This document shows, piece after piece, positions 35,533-47,799 of a DNA stretch of 64,000 nucleotides. Position numbers and translations under genes: made by a program. Source of the DNA: Malus domestica (Eukaryota > Streptophyta > Magnoliopsida > Rosales > Rosaceae); NCBI RefSeq assembly GCF_042453785.1, contig NC_091675.1, positions 1,500,501 to 1,564,500 on the forward strand, read 5' to 3'. Position 1 is the stretch's first letter. Every line of letters starts with the position of its first letter. A model generated the notes under the pieces. It was not told where the DNA came from. It did no database searches and worked only from the letters and a program-made list of their open reading frames with translations.

Positions 35533-36352
35533 GAATTGCAACTGTGGCAGATGTACTGGCGACAGAGGGTAATGAAGAAAACGGACCCTGGCCCTGGTGC
35601 AACACGAACGACGCTGTCATTGGTGCAGTAATAAAAATGTACGATCTTACCATGCATATGTAAATATGATATTCATGCTACACTCATGTTTAAGTTTCAT
35701 ATGAGCATGAAATTGCAGATGGCGAAAAACAATATGGGGTCGTTAGTGTTGCTTAAGCCAGGAGAGCAACAACATATTGCAGGAATCATCACTGAAAGAG
35801 GTAAACTATTTACAGAACTAACTGCATGAAAAAATAAAGTCCCAACAAGTTTTTCTGATTCTATTGACCGCGGCATAAACCGAGCAGACTACCTCAAGTA
35901 ATTGCACAGGAAAGATCGCCTATTTATATAAGAGTTGGAGAGATTATGACTAATGAGGTCACTTCAAGTTCACCTTCTTAGATACTAATTGACTTTGAAC
36001 ACGCGATTTTTTGTTATGAACTTAACTATTTAACAAATTAATAACAGTAACATCCGACATGAGCATTCTTCAAGCAATGCAACTTATGACAGGTATGCCG
36101 TGGCCGCGATTTCTATTCTTTAACTAGCATAGATATTGGAGTGAACAATCTTTGGTTGTTTATAAACACTCGTGGAAGCAATTACGTGATGATTTTTTTA
36201 TGTCAACAGAGTATCATATAAGGCATGTTCAAGTTATAGACGGGAAGCTAGTTGGCGTGATTTCGATCAAAGATGTAGTCCGGGCGGTAGGTGAGCGGCA
36301 AAGTGGGGAACTGAAGCGACTCAATGGGTACATTAAAGGAGAATACTGTTAG
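35533..36352 (+). pseudogene. Broken CBS-domain gene (CBSX3-like)
   Basis: Remnant of a mitochondrial CBSX3-type gene, whose products carry a pair of CBS domains. Readable pieces: about 35533-35627 (VADVLA...WPWCNTNDAV), 35719-35800 (GSLVLLKPGEQQHIAGIITER), about 35891-35960 (VIAQERSPIYIRVGEIMTNE), about 36051-36093 (TSDMSILQAMQLMT) and 36211-36352 (RHVQVIDGKLVGVISIKD...GYIKGEYC, then TAG). Splice-like boundaries separate the pieces. Between DYL and VIAQ the frame shifts by a small deletion and runs into a stop. The N-terminal exon or exons with the targeting peptide are not found. Both defects argue for a pseudogene, although the last exon is well kept. Confidence 0.75.
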
Positions 36353-38010
36353 AAGAACACGTCTCAGTTTGATGTCCATCAAATTACTGTAGATCAAATT
36401 TCAGAAATGCCTCCCAACAGAAAGCTAAGACTCATATTTTCAGACAGTTGAGAGCGGGGAGGTTACTAAAAATGTCATGCGTTCTCATAAATTAAGTGCT
36501 TGTGTGATAAGCTTTTAGTGCCTCGTACTTCTTATAGAAATAAAAGACAAGAGACTTGTAGTCCAAGTGACTATTTCGAGCTTCACTTAGCTCCACCTAT
36601 GCATAGGTGAGGGTTATCTCTTAAAAAAAAGTTCCCTCACCGTCATTTTTAGGATCAACTCTCTTCATTTAGGGACCCGTTTATTTTCACTCTCATATTA
36701 TCTCTAATCTCTGAACCCATCACGTAAACTGTAGCGTTACATTACCATAATGAAACATCACCCGAACACCCAAAATCCTAATGCTCTCGTGTAAGTGATT
36801 TCATAGTGTCGATCTCGTTGATCCATTTTTGAACACCAACCAACCATTTTCTGTAAACACAAAATGGGATAATATGGTCTTTCGACAAGAAGTCGGGCCA
36901 AGGAACAATATTCACGATCCCATTTGCATCCAATTTCGAACGCAACATATATACTCTGTCTAGAAATTGCAGATTCAATTTCAATTTCTTAGGACCTCTA
37001 AATTTGTAAGTTCTGCATACTACAAGGCATATATCTCAGCACAAATATTGCACAATTCCCATTGGCTGGCAAATGAAACTTGTTATCTTTTCGAACATTC
37101 TATCAACACAGGATTGTTCTCTCTCCTTGTAAGATTCAAAAATCAGATGCTCACGAGAGATTTTTCAATGTGATCGGTACACGAGATGGTACATCACGTG
37201 TTATTATACAAATGATGAGATATGTGTGTTATAAAGTTAATAACTTAAAAAATAAAATTTCTCACCACTCTTATTAAAACACGTGATGTACTACTTATAT
37301 TTTCGTTACAACTAAAAATTTCTCGAAGCTCACAAGATGTTATGCAAAAGTTCTCCTCTTAGAGTGGTCCTCCTCCAAAGCTTGAAGCTTTTCTGTGGCA
37401 GATGATTGGATTGGACCTTGTGTGGTGGGGAAGCTGGACTCCAATTCCTCCAAAGTCATTGGTCATTGGTTTTTGGTCAGACCAATTAGCCTATTTCTAA
37501 TCTAAAGGACATATGTCAAAAGTTTTGGGTCCTCAAAAGTCATGGACTGTGAAAGAAACATCTTATTCGTCATCTCCACGTGGTTGTCTAATCAGTCGCT
37601 TTGGATGGGGCTGAAATTCAAGAGGAGTATTAATAGGTGCGGAGTTTTGTCCCTTAGGTAAAACAACAATGTGGTCCGATCTTTCAAATATAAGAATTTC
37701 TCTCTATTGATAATAGAAGAGAAATTGATTTCTTATGATAATACGTAATTAGTTTAAAATACTGCCGTATTAATTTGAGATATCATTCTTATCGAAGAAA
37801 AGTTCATCCTAAAAGCAAAGGACTAGTCAAACAATTTGGAGGGGTGGAGAGACCTTCTAGTGGGATAACTAAGAACAGAGATTCCACAAGAATTAAAAGG
37901 GATCTATAACATTATCACAACTTTCCCACAACTGGACTTAATATATTAAAAATTCAAAGAATCAAAGACATTTAGTGGATTTTTCAAACAAAGATTTCAA
38001 GCACATTTAC
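36353..38010. other. Gene-free region with one MITE-like element
   Basis: A minus-strand open stretch at 36778-36984 is protein-like but unrecognised. A MITE-like element lies at about 37155-37335. Otherwise AT-rich. Confidence 0.4.
37155..37335. mobile_element. MITE-like element, copy A
   Basis: About 180 bp with degenerate inverted ends around 'tacatcacgtgttattat' and 'taaaacacgtgatgta'. A second copy in the same orientation is at about 39117-39305. Superfamily not determined. Confidence 0.65.
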
Positions 38011-38118
38011 CTGAATATTTATGTTATCTCCTGGCTCCTCCATTGCTGCAGCATCTCCAAAGGCGAGAATCCCAACAAGCAACTTGTCTGAACGGAACAA
38101 ACCCCATCGGTCATTCTC
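38011..38118 (-). pseudogene. Orphan exon-like segment
   Basis: A 36-codon open segment bounded by a good acceptor (gagcag) and donor (CAG|GTAAAT). It reads ENDRWGLFRSDKLLVGILAF and GDAAAMEEPGDN on the minus strand. It looks like a real exon but no start, stop or full gene could be built. It may belong with the segment at 38908-39110. Family not recognised. Confidence 0.45.
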
Positions 38119-38907
38119 CTGCTCATTAAAAACATGTTGCACAATGTAAATTATTCAAACACAAAACACATAAGCGACCACCAACGTTAGCGGAAAAAAC
38201 ATGTAAGTCCTTGGATTTGACTCTTTGCATCAAACGACTGTGTGTCTGTGCGTGCCATCAGGGTCCACCGTGTTGGTGCGGCTAAGGAAAAAAAAAAAAA
38301 AAAACACCAAAGATTACTCAAATTTATGTCGGTGGTATGTGGATCTACCTCTTCCCACAAACACAATCTTTAGGTCATGTTTTTTTACCAAAACAAAATC
38401 TTTAGGTCATGCTAAAATCAAAAGGAAGTGTAGAAAAACAACAAAATCTTTAGGTCATGCTAAAATCTTAAGAAAAATTTGAAATACTAGATTTGGTTTC
38501 TATGTAAGGGCCAAGGAGTTAGGAGAAGGTAGGTTAAAGGAGGTGAAGAAATAAAAACAAGTAATGTCAAAGGAATCACTAATTTTAACTGATTAAAATT
38601 TGAATTGCAAGACAATGTAATTAGCCAATATGGTTCAATCACTAGCAATAATACTACAACACATATCCTCGATTTGAAACCGCTTAACTGTTGAGTTTTT
38701 CGTCCATTCTGAAAATGTAAAAAAAATTCGAAAAATTTAGAATTATGGAGAACATGTATTGCATTATGACTAATACGCATCATTTAGCAAGGAAAAGTTT
38801 GTTACTTGTGACCAAGATTTCCACAATTACATGTGTTTTAGTAAGGGCAAAGTAATCTTCTCAAGCAAATACAAAAGATTGGATTCTGATCATCGACTAT
38901 TGCAGCA

Positions 38908-39110
38908 TGTAAACTGCATACCAAAACTGACACAGGACCTGAACAGCACCACTTTGTTCACTGCCCCTGCTGATTCAGCCAGCAGCAAGGCCATCCCGCA
39001 AAAGTCCATTCCGAATGTAGCTGAACCACCATTTTCAAATTTCCAAGTTCCACTATCAATTACGTACAAAACCGACTCTCCTAATCTAATAGCAGGCCCC
39101 ACTCTCTGTG
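38908..39110 (-). pseudogene. Second orphan exon-like segment
   Basis: Minus-strand open segment with GPAIRLGESVLYVIDSGTWK and FGMDFCGMALLLAESAGAV, ending at a possible donor (TTCAG|GTCCTG). Hydrophobic content suggests a membrane protein piece. It precedes the 38011-38118 segment in transcript order by about 800 bp. The MITE-like copy at 39117 abuts its upstream side and may have broken the gene. Confidence 0.4.
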
Positions 39111-39116
39111 AGGTTG

Positions 39117-39305
39117 TGGAAAGATTTTTCAGTGTGATCGACACACGAGATAGTATATTACGTGTTATTATACAAATAGTGGGATATGTGTGTTAAAAAA
39201 TTAAAAACTTAAAACTTAAAAAATAAAAATTTTCACCACTTACATGAAAACACGTAATGTACCATTCATATTCCCGTCATAACCAAAAATTTCTCAAAGT
39301 CGTGA
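39117..39305. mobile_element. MITE-like element, copy B
   Basis: Same family and orientation as 37155-37335 ('cacgagat', 'acgtgttattatacaaat', 'tttctcaaag'). Confidence 0.65.
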
Positions 39306-40506
39306 GGTACTGCCTTTTTTTTTTTTTAACTTGGTGTTTCGACTCTGACATGTTAAAAAGATGTGGAAGGGTGGATGAATGGGACAAGCAATTCACACAC
39401 GCGCACACGATTTTTGTCAATTTCCTTCATGCATGATCTGATCATTTTTCATTTGGTTTCCTCCATCATCACGATTTTTGTTGTCTCTATCTTGTGATGA
39501 AGCTTAACTATCACACTTCTCTAGATCTCATGCCTGCATGCTCTCTTACCCTCTTTATTATTACTAACCTATAAATATCACGAAAAAATATATGTTAAAA
39601 CGTGAGCATCTAACGAAAAATTAATTATTTATAAAAAATATATAAAATTAATTGAGAATAAGAGGATAATTTTAAGATTTTTGAAGTACTAACGCTAGAC
39701 GTTCTTACGTGTCATGCTTACAACAAGCCTCTACATGCAACATCTTTTTAACCTAACACATGATCAATTCTTATTGAGCAACGTGAGGATACGTGAAATT
39801 GTTAAACTATGACACGAATAACCCGATTATGATACCATGTTAAACTATGAGTGTCTATCAAAGTCAATTCACAATAAAAATAGAAATTCGAAAACTTTTT
39901 AAGCATGATAGACTCTCATTCTTCGACGAGATATACTCTCAACAAAATAGTCAAATAGTCCTTCTTAGACGTTATAATACGAGTCACAAGTTGTCCAATA
40001 AGGGTAGACCACGAATTGGGAATATCTAATCCCCACCAGGCTGTAAATTCTCAAGAAATCCCACTTGCTGATGAGATAATATAATGAGAAGACAGAGATA
40101 GACCTGATGAAATCACATAACCTCCTTTTTGCTTATTGTCCTTATTAGCGTTGTTCAACAAAGCGAATCCTATCTTCTTTGTTCTTAAAATTTTAAATAT
40201 TCTCTAATTTATCAGAAAATATATCACTATAACAGTATCTCAAACCAACAACGTGATGCTATAATTTTAGGTTCTCCCAACTTGCCACAGCCCCACGAGT
40301 CTCTCCTCCTCCTGCTTATAAGGAGCATGGCCACCTCTTGCCCATACCATCATTCCCTAGACTTCTTCATTCTTTGAGTCCCTTTTGTAAACCATCTTTT
40401 AACTTTAGCACCCTAACTCTCCTCTATCACTCCTCTTACCAGCTCGCTACAATCGCCGTACGATTCATTCCAACTTTCGTGTTCATATATTTACCTAAGA
40501 TTACTG
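39306..40506 (+). other. Gene-free stretch and promoter of the RADIALIS-like gene
   Basis: AT-rich with no recognised mobile element. The last 200 bp are pyrimidine-rich and probably form the leader; 'cttataagg' near 40316 is a weak TATA candidate. Confidence 0.4.
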
Positions 40507-40800
40507 ATGGCATCGGTTTCTTCCTCGAGGAATCACAGCTCCTCGTGGACGCCGAAGCAGAACAAGTTGTTCGAGAAGGCGCTGGCCGTGTACGACAAGG
40601 ACACGCAGGACCGCTGGCACAATGTGGCCAAGGCCGTGGACGGAAAAACTGTGGAGGAAGTGAAGAGGCACTATGAGATTCTGGTGCATGATCTCATGCA
40701 CATAGAATCCGGCCAAGTCCCTATACCGAATTATAAGGCCACCGGAAGCAGCAGCAGCAGCAACGGCAGCAACAGAGGATTGGGTGATGAGCAGAGGTAA
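40507..40800 (+). CDS. RADIALIS-like SANT/MYB transcription factor
   Basis: Small single-MYB (SANT) protein of the RADIALIS/RSM group. These nuclear proteins act in flower asymmetry and seedling light and hormone responses, often by competing for MYB partners. 97 residues if read through. The SANT domain covers about 11-62, with the three tryptophan-type positions W14, F22 ([14 protein letters not shown]) and W37 ([10 protein letters not shown]), then [12 protein letters not shown]. The tail has VPIPNYK and a Ser run. At the end GAG CAG AG|GTAAGAG is a good donor, and an acceptor lies at 40887 (cttctag). Splicing would replace the last codons by R-K-stop (exon 2 40888-40894). Both readings give nearly the same protein. 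Confidence 0.93.
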   Translation: MASVSSSRNHSSSWTPKQNKLFEKALAVYDKDTQDRWHNVAKAVDGKTVEEVKRHYEILVHDLMHIESGQVPIPNYKATGSSSSSNGSNRGLGDEQR

Positions 40801-40894
40801 GAGTAGCTATGTTTTCATTTTTCATATAATCTCTTAGTTGTTTCTAAGCGTTCAAAGCTAATATCCATGTCTATATTCTTCTTCTAGAAAGTAG

Positions 40895-43276
40895 CCAGAC
40901 ATCTTACTGCACAAAGCGTGTTAGAGATTTTGTACTGTAACAATGTCAATCGTAATTCGTCTCTGATGTCATATTATAATTTGAACATCCAACTCAAAAC
41001 AAATTGATAATTATTAGGTTTTGATTCCTCAATGTGCAATTCACACTACCAACGTAAAATTGCATGAAAATAAGTTTTTCCTTTAGGAAACTAAGACATC
41101 CCAGTGGAGAAAATGTGTTAGAGCTGTAGAGGATTCTTTAGTGTCTACAGTGTCAATCGTATCCCAATTTTGATACCATCTTAGTATTTGAACATTCAAA
41201 GTAAAATTAATTGTTAATGCCTAAAGAAAAAAAAGATCATCTAAACTATTACATACAGTTTTAATTTTCCGACATGAGAGTCACATTCTCGACATGGTAT
41301 TCAAGAGCAGTATGGGTTTGTAGCTTGTTCACGTATCCCTTTCCATAATGTCATTCGCTATGTTTTCCTCTTCAGGAAGGGACAGTTCAAACCAAAGACA
41401 CTAACTTGAGTCCTCCCAAAGAAATTTTATATGTTTTGTGAAATTTTTTTTTTGTATATCCATCCATATCCCATACTATATTCAACTAAAATTCCTAAGA
41501 AAGAAAAGAAATCCCACATGAAATCTAATCCATACTTGTTTTAGATGGCATACGCACATGGTCCTATGATTAAAGTAATTGAGAAACATTGTGCGACTCC
41601 AAACACTCTTTTTAATAGAAAGAGATCTTTACCGGATCAAGTTATACGAATTTTCTCAATTTTATTTAACAACAAAGAATTATCATAATTTTTAAGAATT
41701 CAAAATAAATAGGCTGTTAAATGAAATTTGGAAGGTCTCTCTTTTTTCTTTTTAATTACTTATCAGATTCTCTCATTAATCCCAAGGATTTGCTAGTGAC
41801 AGTCACTGTTGGATCTAGCTAAACCTCTTGGCAGCTTTTCGAGTTCATGAAATGTTTATAAATATATAGCTACACCTACACAAATACACACTGCAGTAAT
41901 CGATGCATTACGTCAGCGAATATGTATTAAAAATAGGATACATCTGACTTCAAAACGAAGCTCCCAGAAAAAAGATGCTAATTATGTGTGTTAAGCTAAT
42001 TAAGTATGGGGGTGTCTGATTGGTAAGATAATGCCAGTTGGGGTGTTGGGATAATCACATTTTTTGGCTCAAAAGATGCTTAATTAATTGATTATGCAAC
42101 TTCGAGGTTTGAGATTATCTACAAAGATTTTTTATGCTTAATTGGAAGATGGAATTCTTATATGCTACCGCTAATTACTTCTAATCTATTCAGGCTAATG
42201 AAAAATCTGAAGATCTGATGGAAGGGACCAGAAGACTTAAGTGTGAATGTGTTACTTTTATCAGTGACCAATAACCCTATGTGTTTCCTCTCCTATCTTT
42301 TGTAATGATTTTCTGCTTGAAAATATATGTTATGTGTTTCTGTTTTCATGAACTAAAACCGCAATCTAACATCAACTAGTTTGTAGCAATCATATTTTAG
42401 CACACAAGATTTTGTCTTGAATCTATCTCCCTACCATTGCTTGTATATGAAATACAATTATAAAAAAAAAGATAAAAGAAAAACCAAAACGACTAAGAAA
42501 AATTAGCAGATCAATTCAACATAAAGTGCATCGATCAAACAATTCATCGATCAGACTATAGGCAAATTACAAGTGGATTAAGAAATTATATAAATTAAAG
42601 TGAAATATATCAATGAAGAAATGCATAATCGGCAACTAAAACAACAAAAATTAACAGATCGACAAACAATGTTACCGGTGAAGCAATTCATCGATCAGAT
42701 TGTAGGTGATTCAAAATCTCAAATTAACAAATGGACTGAATAACAGATCATGTAAATCATATCACTAATGAAATGCATGATCGGCAACAATATCAAAGTG
42801 TTGTCCACTAACCTCTGCTACTTTGGAGACGGAAACGCATGCGATCGAGAAATTAAATCGAATTTGTTCCGGCATGATGTAAGAAGTGACTCAGATGACC
42901 GACGATCATGATCACAGAGTTGTTTGATCCACCTCGCCGACTCGATCTTGAAATTTCAAAGATGAAATGCAATATATAGTGCAGCTTGATCCAAATTGTC
43001 GACTCGATCTTGTTTCGTTTTAAGAGAGAGACGATCAGATCGGTTCAAAAAAGGCGGGAAAATTTATCGTTTTGGTTTTGGAAATAAGAACAATTGGCGC
43101 TATCCGTACGACTAGTCTGAAAATATGCACATGCACCGTCGATTTGGTTGTTAGTTAATAGATAAAGCGATCGAGGCCGTGTATCTTTGGCTTGAAAATT
43201 TTAAATAAATGATATCGAAGAAACGACAACGTTGTTATTGTCGTATACTTTGTTTAAAAAGCTGAAAAATTGGAAA
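40895..43276. other. Gene-free AT-rich region with one local duplication
   Basis: About 42510-42790 contains two diverged units of ~150 bp sharing 'gcaattcatcgatcaga' and 'aatgcatgatcggcaac'. No gene recognised in the rest. Confidence 0.4.
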
Positions 43277-43349
43277 TGGAGATGCGGGGTATCGATCCCC
43301 GTACCTCTCGCATGCTAAGCGAGCGCTCTACCATCTGAGCTACATCCCC
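43277..43349 (-). tRNA. tRNA-Ala (anticodon AGC)
   Basis: A 73-nt cloverleaf on the minus strand. The acceptor stem GGGGATG pairs with CATCTCC (one G-U). The D-arm is GCTC...GAGC, and the anticodon stem CTCGC/GCGAG encloses the loop TTAGCAT with anticodon AGC. The T-arm is CGGGGATCGATACCCCG and the discriminator base is A. No intron. The CCA is not encoded, as usual in plants. A- and B-box sequences are good. Confidence 0.96.
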
Positions 43350-43982
43350 AGTTGATTAATAGCGACGAATTAAATATTTTTGGGAGCTAAGTGAAAAGTA
43401 GTTGGACTTATTTGAGCACATTAGTTGGGACCGAGAGGGCTAGGCCCAAAGATATATATGTTTTGTGTATGACCCACGTATCATCTTACCTGGCTATCAG
43501 CACCACACAGATAAATTTTTTAGTATATCGAGAACATGGTCTAGTACACAAATGTCATAATACAAGGGGTTGAAATTTTATTTCAAGTATCCAACGACTT
43601 ATATAATGATATTTGGTGTAGCAGATCGTATTCCTACCACAATGAAAAATCTCTCTCAGCAAACGATCTCCCTAGCTAAACCGTTTTAATAGGATTTAAA
43701 TGTAAATGCACATTTATAATTTAATGAATAAATAACATCTCGTATAAATTACTTGCAATGAATATACGGTTCGCTTTCACTCGTTTAATTCGTTCACAAA
43801 TCAAATTAACCATACCACACTCGAACTTATCGGTTTTCTTACATGCTACTCCTAATAAAGGACCTTTTCTGTTATATATAGCAACGGCAATTCAATTTTA
43901 GACTCTATATATATAGCATTCCTGATCATTTTCACCCTAAGCATTGACCAAATATAGGCCCCAGGATCCGTCACCCTTAGCC
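43350..43982. other. Intergenic, nothing recognised
   Basis: AT-rich spacer between the tRNA and the small secreted peptide gene. Confidence 0.4.
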
Positions 43983-43990
43983 TATAAATA
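43983..43990 (+). promoter_or_regulatory. Probable TATA box
   Basis: TATAAATA about 98 nt before the ATG of the small secreted peptide gene at 44088. Confidence 0.6.
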
Positions 43991-44087
43991 AAACACCATT
44001 TCAATCCTGATTTTAAGTTCTAAATAAATAAATTGTGTTTTCTTAACTATTTGCTTAGAGAAACTACAAAAAACAACAAAACAAAAA

Positions 44088-44439
44088 ATGGCAAAGATCG
44101 CGTTCGTGTTGATTCTCTCACTGGTGTTGCTTATTTCAGTCCATGCGGTGTTGGGTGATGACAATTTCATGGAAACTGCCAAGGGTGCGGCCGAGAGCAT
44201 GTCTGAATCTGCTTCGGATGCCTTGAAGGAAGCAAAGGAGACAACATCAACATGGGGTGATTGGTTTAAGGACAAATTCCAGTAAGTCATCGCTTTTTTT
44301 TTTTTGTGGTTTACTGTTTTTATTTACATTGTCAAATTTATTAGATTGAGTGTGTATTAACTCATGTTTAGTTTCTAGTGATGTGGGTTTGGGATCGGAC
44401 GACCATGATCACAGCTCAAAGACACCGGAATCAGGGTAA
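44088..44439 (+). CDS. Small secreted acidic peptide/protein, unknown function
   Basis: Exons 44088-44281 and 44379-44439 give 84 residues. Residues 1-23 are a clear signal peptide (IAFVLILSLVLLISVHAVLG). The mature part is amphipathic and helix-forming, with Ala, Ser, Glu and Lys (ETAKGAAESMSESASDALKE), then WGDWFKDKF and a His/Asp-rich end (GSDDHDHSSKTPESG). Without splicing the frame stops at 44285 after KFQ. The donor CA|GTAAGTC and acceptor ttctag are good, and the second exon stays open to a TAA with low-complexity content fitting the protein, so splicing is preferred. The helical region recalls LEA-like or small apoplastic proteins, but no family is certain. Confidence 0.75.
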
Positions 44440-44836
44440 TCTGGTTGTCATAATTTTACGGTTGTAATTACTTTGTTTTTTGTGGACCAAGATTTGCCTC
44501 GTTTAATCTTATTGATGAGGTGGAATATCCGATGGTTTGTATACGTAGAAATAAGAAATGTGGCCCATGGATATCTGATGGCTTTTGCTTGTGAAATGGT
44601 AGATTTCTGTATATTCTTTGTAAAATAAGAGATTCAATAATATGTTGTAATTAAATCATATTTATACAATTTTTGCACCCAGCTTTGTTTTTAATGTAAC
44701 AGATAATAATAATTGGCAGAATCAAATCTAATATGGGTACCACTATTAACCAATTTAGTTACAAATTTTTTTGCTATGGGGCTCGTTCCATTGAAAATTT
44801 GATTTGGAATTTCAAAGACATTGACAATTAGTTGAG
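44440..44836. other. 3' flank, nothing recognised
   Basis: AT-rich sequence between the small secreted gene and the LTR relic. Confidence 0.4.
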
Positions 44837-46463
44837 GTAATTGTGAAATCCCGCTCTTAGATTTCATTGTTATAATCTACGTATTTGTATTATTGAGATT
44901 TTATACTATTTTTTCGAGGATTTAAATTAATTTTATATTTTAATTACTTAAGTACAAAGTTGAACTTTTGAAAAATAATCATTTATAATCCGTAGACCTT
45001 CAAGGGTCACTCTTTATGTTTTTTAATTTAGCCTGACATTACGAGCGCGTAGGCGAAGGCTGTTCGTGAATCGAGACGAGGAAGGAGAAGTTACGGACGT
45101 TAGAAGTTTCTTAAATAAAATATGAATTTAAGATTATTGGGGTTCCCATTAATTTGGAAGGGGACCAATTAGAAAAGAAAGAAAGAAAGACAAAGAAAAT
45201 AAAAGAAAAAAGAAAGAAGAAGATTAGAAGCTGCCAGATGGCAACAAGAGAGATGGGAGAAAGAAGAGATGCGGGATACAAAAGGAGAGACAGGACCAAT
45301 CAGGAATGAAAGGGGAAAAGGGTGATCCAATGGGAAGAGAGTAAATGAGGGAAAGGAGGGGAGGGGAGAACCGGCCGACCCAGTTCCCTCCATTCGACCC
45401 GCAATCCGACCCGATTTTCTTTGCCTTCTCCGAGGGTTTTTCGTAGATTTTTCCTGTGAATCACGTCAAAAAACCACCTTGGAAACACTCTACGACCTTC
45501 CCTTTACCAATTTCACCCAAAAAATTGGTGAATTTGGCCTTGAATTCGTGAAAATCGCACCGGTGGGTGCGATGGTTCCATGGTGGCGATCCGTCAATCC
45601 AAAAGCTAACTCCGACAACCACCATCACCAATAGACTCACATCAACCTCAAGAACAAATCACGCACATTGGTCGGGGCGTCAAAGCTGTTTTGGAGTCGA
45701 ATCAAGAACAACCAAACTCAAGGGTTTTCGGCGGGTTTGAGTGAAATTGGGGCTTTTCCCGGCCAAATTGGCCTTGATCACATGTATGAAACTTGCTCTA
45801 ATAATTGAGATCTACAATTTTGTGAATTTTGGTAGTTTTTGGAATTAGTTGGATTTTCCAGTGAATCGAGTCGATCGGCTGCCGCATGCAGCAGCACGTG
45901 GGCCGAGACCCCACCTGACCATCCTAGGCTAATTGTGATACCCTGATTCTTTATTTGACATTTGTCTAGTGAAATTCTGATGTTTTAATATAGTTTCATA
46001 GTTAACTGCTTAGTTGGCCGCTACGGGTTGACCCCGACCGTTGATCAGCACCAAACTTAAATATGTAATATTACATAATATTTGAGGATGGTAGGAACTC
46101 ACAGATTGGGAATCCGACGTACGGATCTTCCCAAATTGGATTTTTAAGTTTGTAAAACTAATTGTTAACCGTCACTTGAATTAGTGATTGGCAGAGATTC
46201 GACCGTCTGATCGTGATGAGATTTTAGTACATTGTTCTAGGAGCTTAATGTGCATCCTAGGGAGTTACGGGTCTGAAATACGATGTGCAGATCTTTCGAA
46301 TTAAATTACTAGGGTGTGAACTCCACCGTTAACTGAGAGTTGACTTTTGGTCAATAGGTCTTGAATCATTTGAATTACTAAAATTAGTATTACTAGAGAC
46401 TCAGTAAGGCTTTGCTAACTTATCTCAGTGAGTGACTTTAATAAATGCGATATGGTTATTACC

Positions 46464-47582
46464 ATAGATTTAAAAATCGATAATATCGGCGATATTTCGC
46501 CGATATTATCGTTTTTTTCATATAAAAATATTTCGTGAGTATTTTTTTAATTATCGTTAATATATCGCGATAATATCGCGATATTATATAATATCGCGAG
46601 ATGAACCTAAAAATATTTGAAAATTTCTGAAAAGTCTCAAACATGCACATAAAGGGATGCGAACCCCTCCCATCTAACTCCTTCAGCGACTTGACCACTA
46701 TACCACTTACGTTTTTGTGAAAACATGCTAAACTATTTATATATATGGTTTTGTTTTGAATTCTTTTTGCAAGAAACAAATTTGCACATATTCCAAATTT
46801 TTTGTGGTATTATATTTTAAATTGTGTCAATTAATTACTTAGTCAATGGCATGTGGTTTTTAATTTTTCTATTTTTTATTTGGTCACTTACATGTATGGT
46901 TGGAAAAAATTCCCGAAAATCCCAAACCAAACCGAAAAAGTCCCAAACCAAAACCATCCCGAAAAATACCGAAATTTTCGATATGGGATTGGTTTCCAAA
47001 TCCCATTTGTTTGGTAATCCTGAAATCCCGAAAAATACCGAAGTATTCGGTTTCCTATTGACTTTTGGGTTTCGGTTCTTGAAAGCCATTGCCATGGTTG
47101 CTAACTACTCTTCACAATACATTTACTCTACACATAGTGATGATGAAGATAGTGAAAATTTTGAACCTCATAGGAACTCTATGTGGTACTTAGTCACTCA
47201 TGTATCTTACCATGCAATGTATAAAGTGTAAAATATTGTACTAATTCATTATATATAAATGATTATGGTGTGTTTAAACTTCTTTCATTAATTATTATAT
47301 ATTTTCTACACTCACAATGTTTGCCAGCTCGCTATATAATCAACTTAAATCAGTTAAATCCATCATGCAATGCATTTCCTTCCAATTTTTTGTGATAAAC
47401 TAATAGATAATTGACTAAATAAACATCCTGCAAAGTTTCAATAAAAATTTCCAAATTTTTCTTACAATTTCCGTGGTTTCCATGTAATTTTTATCGATAT
47501 CGATATTATCCCGATATTTCCATCGATATTTCCGTGTTTTCGGACTACCGATATTTCTGATATTACCGATATTTTCTTCCTT
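46464..47582. mobile_element. 'atatcg'-rich TIR element nested in the solo LTR
   Basis: Flanked by the direct repeat ggttattacc (46454-46463 and 47583-47592; 8 of these bases would suffice for a hAT duplication). The left end 'atagatttaaaaatcgata' and right end '...taccgatattttcttcc' are inverted relatives, and both subterminal zones are packed with gatatt/aatatc words. The interior holds a tRNA-like block (about 46650-46712, minus) and a small 'aaccaaaccgaaaaag' rich insert at about 46895-47090, which resembles the hAT at 49049. No transposase. Confidence 0.7.
46650..46712 (-). other. tRNA-like block
   Basis: On the minus strand 'gtggtatagtggtcaagtcg' looks like an A-box region and 'ggggttcgcatccc' like a B-box, in tRNA order. 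No perfect acceptor stem is seen, so it is a degenerate tRNA-derived piece. Confidence 0.5.
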
Positions 47583-47799
47583 GGTTATTACCTTGTTTTC
47601 TTATATTAGTATCATTTGTGGATATGACTTGGTTTTTTAAATGTGTTTCCCGTTAAAATATGATTTTTATAATTGGGCATCGATCTATTTTTATTAAATG
47701 TGATTTGATTCATGGATTGGAAATATTTGTGAAAAAGTGATTTGAAGTGCATATTGAAATGCTTGTTAAACTGAGGGCTAGTAGATGACCGTTACCCTA

